Below, piece by piece: positions 60,197 to 64,000 of a stretch of DNA of 64,000 bases (its first letter is position 1; each line of letters begins with the position of its first letter). The notes under the pieces were generated by a model. It saw only the letters and a program-made list of their open reading frames with translations, was not told the DNA's origin and did not search any database. Made by a program: the position numbers and the translations under genes. Origin of the DNA: Saprospira grandis str. Lewin (GTDB lineage: Bacteria > Bacteroidota > Bacteroidia > Chitinophagales > Saprospiraceae); the NCBI RefSeq assembly GCF_000250635.1, contig NC_016940.1, positions 1,777,001 through 1,841,000 on the forward strand, in the 5' to 3' direction.

Positions 60197-61006
60197 TTAA
60201 CGGACCAATTTTTTCTGCCAACGCCCTTTCTCCGTTTGCAGTTCTAAATAATAAAGCCCTTTGGCCTCATTTTCCAAGGAAATCTGTCCCTCAAAACCTT
60301 GGAGCTGCTCTTGGCGGATAAGCTGCCCTTGGCTATTAAATATCCGTAGCGACTGCAATGGCGCATCGCTAGTTTGACGGAAAAAATACTGCCCATTGGG
60401 GCTAGGATTTGGCCAAACGCTTAGGCTTTCGCTAGGCAAACTAGCTAAACCACTGCTCACCACCTCCGTAAAACTGATGCTAATCGGACTAGAAGGGGCA
60501 TCGCCAGAGGTCCCACTACCATCTACCGCATTGCCCATCGCATAAACGGTTACGGTTCCTGTACCTGCTGCTGGGGCGGTCCAAGCAGCCGTAAAGTTGC
60601 CTGTAGTCGAGCGGCCCTGATGCTCCCAATAACTCCTGTTGTTTATGCTCGCTATTTGCGTGTTTGGCGTAATCACGCTATCCAAGGTCCCCGCCTGATT
60701 GTTGGCCGCATCCAAAATAACGGCCTGGGCTCCATATTGGCTATAGTTGGGGTTATTCACATTGACAAAAATGGAATAATGCTCGCCCGGAATATACTCG
60801 GTCACGGCATTTCCACTCTGGTCCAATAAGGTCACGCTCACAACCGTATTCGAGGAGGCCGCCCCATGGCAGGCCGAACAAGTGGCGCTAGATAAGGGCG
60901 AACCACTGTTGTCATTTCCGCCCGCGGCTCGTCCGCCACTACTACTTTGCAGGCCCGCATAAAGTAGCCCTAGGCCAAAAAGGAAAAAGAGGAAAGATTT
61001 TCTCAT
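60197..61006 (-). CDS. T9SS-exported protein with a heme-binding motif
   Basis: 269 residues. Signal peptide (FLFFLFGLGLLYAGLQSSSGG) and, just after it, SATCSACHGAA, a CxxCH motif that could carry one covalent heme c. Then a beta-sandwich (choice-of-anchor V-like: VVSVTLLDQSGNAV, YGAQAVILDAANNQAGTLDS) and a T9SS C-terminal domain (SLSVWPNPSPNGQYF, LRIFNSQGQLIRQE, GLYYLELQTE). It is exported and possibly surface-attached. Twenty-five bases after dtd, probably co-transcribed. Confidence 0.85.
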   Translation of the reverse strand: MRKSFLFFLFGLGLLYAGLQSSSGGRAAGGNDNSGSPLSSATCSACHGAASSNTVVSVTLLDQSGNAVTEYIPGEHYSIFVNVNNPNYSQYGAQAVILDAANNQAGTLDSVITPNTQIASINNRSYWEHQGRSTTGNFTAAWTAPAAGTGTVTVYAMGNAVDGSGTSGDAPSSPISISFTEVVSSGLASLPSESLSVWPNPSPNGQYFFRQTSDAPLQSLRIFNSQGQLIRQEQLQGFEGQISLENEAKGLYYLELQTEKGRWQKKLVR

Positions 61007-61031
61007 AAAATTAAGTTTTGGGAGGGGGAGC

Positions 61032-61490
61032 TTAAAAAATTTCGGGGGTTCTGCTATCTAAAATGATGGTAACAGGCCCATCGTTGTTTAGTTCAATTTG
61101 CATATCGGCGCCAAACTGCCCACTGGCTACTTTTTGGTCCAATTCTGCCTCTGCTTTGGCAATAAATTCCTCATAAAGCGGAATGGCTTGCTCTGGCCTA
61201 GCAGCTCGAGTATAGGAGGGGCGATTGCCTTTTTTGCAGGCCGCATAAAGCGTAAATTGACTCACAACAAGGAGCTGCCCTTGAACATCTCGAATAGAAT
61301 AGTTCATTTTGCCTTGCTCGTCATTGAATATACGGATTTTGACTAGCTTTTGGATGAGCCAATCGACATCTTTGCTACTATCTTCTTGATGAATACCGAG
61401 CAGCACAAAAAGCCCTTGATCAATTTGGCCTACAGTTTTGCCAGCCACATCTACTCGGGCAGTTTTCACTCTTTGAATGACTAAACGCAT
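61032..61490 (-). CDS. dtd: D-aminoacyl-tRNA deacylase
   Basis: 152 residues. Removes D-amino acids (classically D-Tyr) and glycine from mischarged tRNA. The family motifs are present: MRLVIQRVKTARVDV, SQFTLYAACKKGNRPSY and NDGPVTIILDS, including the active-site Thr in the SQFTL block and the GP region at the C-terminus. Length is normal. Repeat copy 24 begins 31 bases upstream of the ATG, where a promoter would lie. Confidence 0.96.
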   Translation of the reverse strand: MRLVIQRVKTARVDVAGKTVGQIDQGLFVLLGIHQEDSSKDVDWLIQKLVKIRIFNDEQGKMNYSIRDVQGQLLVVSQFTLYAACKKGNRPSYTRAARPEQAIPLYEEFIAKAEAELDQKVASGQFGADMQIELNNDGPVTIILDSRTPEIF

Positions 61491-61521
61491 TTTTTAAAAT
61501 TTATAGGTTGATGAATAATTT

Positions 61522-61640
61522 GGGGCCTCCGCTGCGCTACGCTTGCGGCGCTACGTTTCGGGGCTCGCAGGTCTGCTCGGCCCTGCGGCGCAAAGCGCCT
61601 TGGTCTGCGGCTTCGCCGCCCCCCTGCACATCGCTAGGCC
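61522..61640 (+). repeat. Structured intergenic repeat, copy 24 (type I)
   Basis: GGGGCCTCC to CTAGGCC; inner arm GGCGC-AAA-GCGCC and trailing arm GCGGC/GCCGC. It lies tail-to-tail with copy 25; 61641-61700 between them holds no gene. Confidence 0.85.
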
Positions 61641-61721
61641 GCTCCTCTTTTGGGGCTAGCTTTTGGCCTATTGCTTCGGCCATTTGATGTTCTGCGTCTA
61701 GCAGGCGGCGAAGCCGCCGCA

Positions 61722-61856
61722 GGCTGAGGGATGGGCAGCAGGGCCGCCGCAGGCGGCAGACCCAAGGCTTTTGAAGCGAAGCGAAAAGCCTGCAGGGCCG
61801 AGCAGACTTGCGAGCTGCGATACAGCCCGACCCGCCCTGCAGGGCGGGGCAGCCCC
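61722..61856 (-). repeat. Structured intergenic repeat, copy 25 (type II)
   Basis: Minus-strand GGGGCTGCCCC to CCTCAGCC with arm AGGCTTTT/AAAAGCCT and trailing arm GCCGCC/GGCGGC; tail hairpin to 61702. The same tail (TCTAGCAGGCGGCGAAGCC) precedes copy 18. Confidence 0.86.
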
Positions 61857-61862
61857 AAAAAA

Positions 61863-61898
61863 ATAAAACCCTTTCTCCAAAAGGAAAAAGGGTTTTAT
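61863..61898 (-). terminator. Terminator of the rpsD-rpoA-rplQ operon
   Basis: Stem ATAAAACCCTTT / AAAGGGTTTTAT with the loop CTCCAAAAGGAA between, T-rich on the minus strand. Confidence 0.75.
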
Positions 61899-61921
61899 AT
61901 GAGATATGAGAAGGGCTAGAC

Positions 61922-62437
61922 CTATTCTTCAGTCTTTTCTTCTTCATTGTCGGCCGCCTCTTCGGTGGCTTCTTCTGTAGTTTCTTCAGTAGCTACGGCC
62001 TCGGTAGTTTCGCTGCTTTTCTTTTTGCGGCGACGGCGAGTGCGTTTTTTGTTAGCTTCTGGAGTAGCTTCAGCGGTTTCGTTGTAATCCACTAGCTCAA
62101 TAATAGCTACATCGGCGGCATCACTGGGGCGGAAACCCATTTTGAGGATACGTACGTATCCGCCGGGGCGCTCAGCGATTTTGGGTCCTACTTCATTAAA
62201 GAGCTCATTGACAGCATCTTTATTTTGGAGGTAGCTAAAGATAACACGACGAGAGTGCGTAGTATTATCTTTGGCGCGAGTAAGGATAGGCTCAATAAAC
62301 TTGCGAAGGGCTTTGGCCTTGGGCAAAGTAGTTTTGATGCGTTTGTGAGTAATAAGGGCGATAGCCATATTACGGAGAAGGGCCTTACGGTGGCCAGATT
62401 TGCGGCTAAGGTGGTTAAACTTTTTACCGTGTCTCAT
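61922..62437 (-). CDS. rplQ: 50S ribosomal protein L17 with acidic tail
   Basis: 171 residues. The first about 120 residues are the standard L17 domain ([60 protein letters not shown]). The last about 50 add a basic cluster ([13 protein letters not shown]) and an acidic Glu/Thr/Ala-rich tail ([13 protein letters not shown]) that is longer than in E. coli L17; extended tails are seen in Bacteroidota L17. Third gene of the rpsD-rpoA-rplQ operon. Followed by a terminator. Confidence 0.97.
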   Translation of the reverse strand: MRHGKKFNHLSRKSGHRKALLRNMAIALITHKRIKTTLPKAKALRKFIEPILTRAKDNTTHSRRVIFSYLQNKDAVNELFNEVGPKIAERPGGYVRILKMGFRPSDAADVAIIELVDYNETAEATPEANKKRTRRRRKKKSSETTEAVATEETTEEATEEAADNEEEKTEE

Positions 62438-62506
62438 GATGGTAATTTTAACATCGTAGCACTAAGCGCAGTGGGCTCGGTTACTACAAAAGTGAAAGAT
62501 TATAAT

Positions 62507-63505
62507 TTACTCTTCGTCGAGTTTGTATTTGCTGAGGTCCATACCAAAAGTAAGGCTTTTGTCTTGGAGCAGCTCTTCGATTTCGACTAGAGATTTTTTA
62601 CCAAAGTTGCGGAACTTGAGAAGTTCGTGAGTTTCGTACTGCACGAGGTCGGCCAAGGTATTGATTTTGGCGGCCTTGAGGCAGTTATAGGCGCGGACAG
62701 AAAGGTCGAGATCTTCCAAAGAAGTTTTGAGCAACTTGCGCATGTGCAGAATATGCTCATCGACGATATTGTCTTCCTTATCGGTTTCATCGGGAAACTT
62801 GATATTCTCATCGGTGATGAGCATCAGGTGTTGGATAAGGATTTTGGCGGCTTCTTTGATGGCTTGTTCTGGGTGGATAGCGCCATCAGTTTTGATATCG
62901 ATGTTCAATTTTTCATAATCGGTATGCTGGCCTACGCGGCTAGCGGATACAGAATAATGAACATTTTTGATAGGCGTATAAATTGCGTCGATTGGAATAT
63001 AACCGATGGGAGCATCTTTGGGCATATTTTCCTCAGCGGGAACATATCCACGGCCCTTCGTTACGGTAAGTTCCATTTCGAAAGTAATTTCGTCATCGAG
63101 GTTACAGATCACCAAATCGGGGTTAGTAACTTGGAAGACGTTAGTATGTTCGTTGATATCGGAGGCGAGAAGTTGATTTTTTCCAGACACACTGAGGTAA
63201 ATTTTCTCAGAGGTGATATCGGGATCATCTAGAAGGTACTTCAGGCGAAGTTGTTTTAGATTGAGTACGATATCGACAACATCTTCGACCACGCCTTCGA
63301 TAGTAGAGAATTCGTGTTCGGCCCCTTTAATTCTGACGGCAGAAACGGCAAAACCTTCGAGAGAAGAGAGTAAAATTCTGCGTAGAGAGTTACCGATAGT
63401 TTGGCCAAAGCCGGGTTCTAGCGGTTTGAACTCAAAAGAGCCCTCGAAGTCGTCGGCCTTTTGGAGAAGAATTTTATCAGGTTTTTGGAAGTTCAGCAAG
63501 CTCAT
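62507..63505 (-). CDS. rpoA: RNA polymerase alpha subunit
   Basis: 332 residues. N-terminal assembly domain with EPGFGQTIGNSLRRILLSSL and IEGVVEDVVDIVLNLK, a linker, and the C-terminal domain (SVRAYNCLKAAKINTLADLV, LLKFRNFGKKSLVEIEELL) that contacts promoter DNA and regulators. The usual position between rpsD and rplQ is kept. A 15-base-paired hairpin lies in the gap to rpsD. Confidence 0.98.
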   Translation of the reverse strand: MSLLNFQKPDKILLQKADDFEGSFEFKPLEPGFGQTIGNSLRRILLSSLEGFAVSAVRIKGAEHEFSTIEGVVEDVVDIVLNLKQLRLKYLLDDPDITSEKIYLSVSGKNQLLASDINEHTNVFQVTNPDLVICNLDDEITFEMELTVTKGRGYVPAEENMPKDAPIGYIPIDAIYTPIKNVHYSVSASRVGQHTDYEKLNIDIKTDGAIHPEQAIKEAAKILIQHLMLITDENIKFPDETDKEDNIVDEHILHMRKLLKTSLEDLDLSVRAYNCLKAAKINTLADLVQYETHELLKFRNFGKKSLVEIEELLQDKSLTFGMDLSKYKLDEE

Positions 63506-63583
63506 AAATAAAATAGAGATGTGGCGATTAGATAAAATAATCAGACTAGGAGCCTTATGAAAGTGTAGGAAGGCAACAAAGAA

Positions 63584-63618
63584 AGCTTAGGACGAACCCT
63601 TGGGGGTTGTCCTAAGCT
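63584..63618 (-). promoter_or_regulatory. Hairpin between rpsD and rpoA
   Basis: AGCTTAGGAC / GTCCTAAGCT outer stem (10 bp) continued by AACCC/GGGTT. A second small hairpin ATCTGCA/TGCAGAT lies at 63623-63640, right after the rpsD stop. No T run follows the larger hairpin, so it is more likely a processing, stability or feedback element than a terminator. Confidence 0.55.
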
Positions 63619-63640
63619 AGCGATCTGCATAAGCTGCAGA

Positions 63641-64000
63641 TTATTTAGAGTAGAGTTCAACGATAAGTTGTTCGTTGATAGGCTCTGGAATTTCGTCGCG
63701 GTTGGGATAAGCAACGAAAGAACCTTCTAGTTTTTCGGCGTTAAATTCTAGCCAGCTATATTTTTGAGCTTCTTTGCTATTGGCAGCAACAGACTCTTGG
63801 ATAGTAACTAGGCCTTGAGATTTACCACGTACGGCTACAACTTCGCCTGGGCGAACAGAGTAAGAGGGTACGTTAGTAACAACACCGTTGACGGCGATAT
63901 GGCCGTGAGTAACGAGTTGGCGAGCTGCGCGACGAGTAGGAGCGATACCTAGGCGGTAGACTACATTATCGAGGCGTGCTTCTAGCATTTGGAGAAGGAT
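63641..64000 (-). CDS. rpsD: 30S ribosomal protein S4 (cut by window edge)
   Basis: The C-terminal 119 residues; the frame continues past the window edge (ILLQ before MLEARLDNVV), so the ATG inside is not the start. The S4 RNA-binding domain is clear: MLEARLDNVVYRLGIAPTRR, AARQLVTHGHIAVNGVVTNV and PSYSVRPGEVVAVR. S4 starts 30S assembly and often regulates its own operon. First gene here of the rpsD-rpoA-rplQ operon. Confidence 0.96.
   Translation of the reverse strand: MLLQMLEARLDNVVYRLGIAPTRRAARQLVTHGHIAVNGVVTNVPSYSVRPGEVVAVRGKSQGLVTIQESVAANSKEAQKYSWLEFNAEKLEGSFVAYPNRDEIPEPINEQLIVELYSK

Noticed and set aside
60-61856. Repeats interpreted as a CRISPR array
   Set aside because: Copies are scattered singly over 62 kb, with no unique spacers of constant length and no cas genes.
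1-64000. tRNA, rRNA, tmRNA or riboswitch genes
   Set aside because: No cloverleaf or known riboswitch core motif was recognised on either strand by eye; a covariance-model search would be decisive.

Overview
The window looks like the chromosome of a gliding Bacteroidota bacterium, most likely a Saprospira-like member of the Saprospiraceae (inference from gene content and style). Supporting signs: several exported proteins end in type IX secretion (T9SS) sorting domains; upstream regions carry the Bacteroidota -7 motif TAnnTTTG and lack Shine-Dalgarno sequences; a bacillithiol-linked YtxJ protein is present; the right edge carries rpsD-rpoA-rplQ. No tRNA, rRNA, CRISPR array, prophage or insertion sequence with a transposase was seen.

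Layout. 0-6 kb: dnaG, a TIGR02757-family gene and uvrB. 6-10 kb: a small exported protein and two tandem leucine-rich-repeat (LRR) proteins. 10-18.6 kb: a SPOR protein with deoC, a coiled-coil exported protein whose 3' end appears frameshifted at an A8 run, a large OmpA-type protein, an MscS-like channel and an ECF sigma factor with a small partner. 19-24 kb: nadA, two overlapping paralogous exported proteins, and ubiD-ytxJ. 24-34 kb: a lipoprotein, a CNNM/CorC protein, lptC, a glycosyltransferase, a T9SS cargo protein and an iron/cobalamin-type ABC importer (binding protein plus permease, no ATPase). 34-43 kb: an exported Cys/Lys/Ala repeat protein, a TM2 protein, a MerR-xerC operon, a PpiD-like chaperone and a TolC-MFP efflux pair. 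43.6-45 kb: a compact AT-rich three-gene operon (HEPN-like protein, unknown protein, SecB-like chaperone). 45-61.5 kb: a T9SS subtilase, lipoprotein and exported-protein paralog pairs, a metallophosphoesterase, diacylglycerol kinase, methylmalonyl-CoA mutase, a large LRR protein, a voltage-gated channel, an AAA+ ATPase, a heme-motif T9SS protein and dtd. 62-64 kb: rplQ, rpoA and rpsD (cut by the edge).

Two things stand out. (1) Twenty-five copies of a GC-rich, multi-hairpin repeat of about 115-190 bp fill the gaps between genes, never inside a well-supported gene. The two ends of every copy are complementary, and they change together: GGCCT with AGGCC in 14 copies, GGCTG with CAGCC in 10, GGCCC with GGGCC in one. 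The inner hairpin arms also differ widely in sequence while keeping their pairing. This coordinated variation points to a structured RNA or DNA element. (2) The HEPN / unknown / SecB-like operon has the gene order of a toxin-antitoxin-chaperone module, with its own promoter and a composition unlike its neighbours; it may be an undescribed defence or stress system.

Many neighbouring gene pairs are recent duplicates of exported or surface proteins (LRR pair, lipoprotein pair, two other pairs), which suggests an actively diversifying cell surface.
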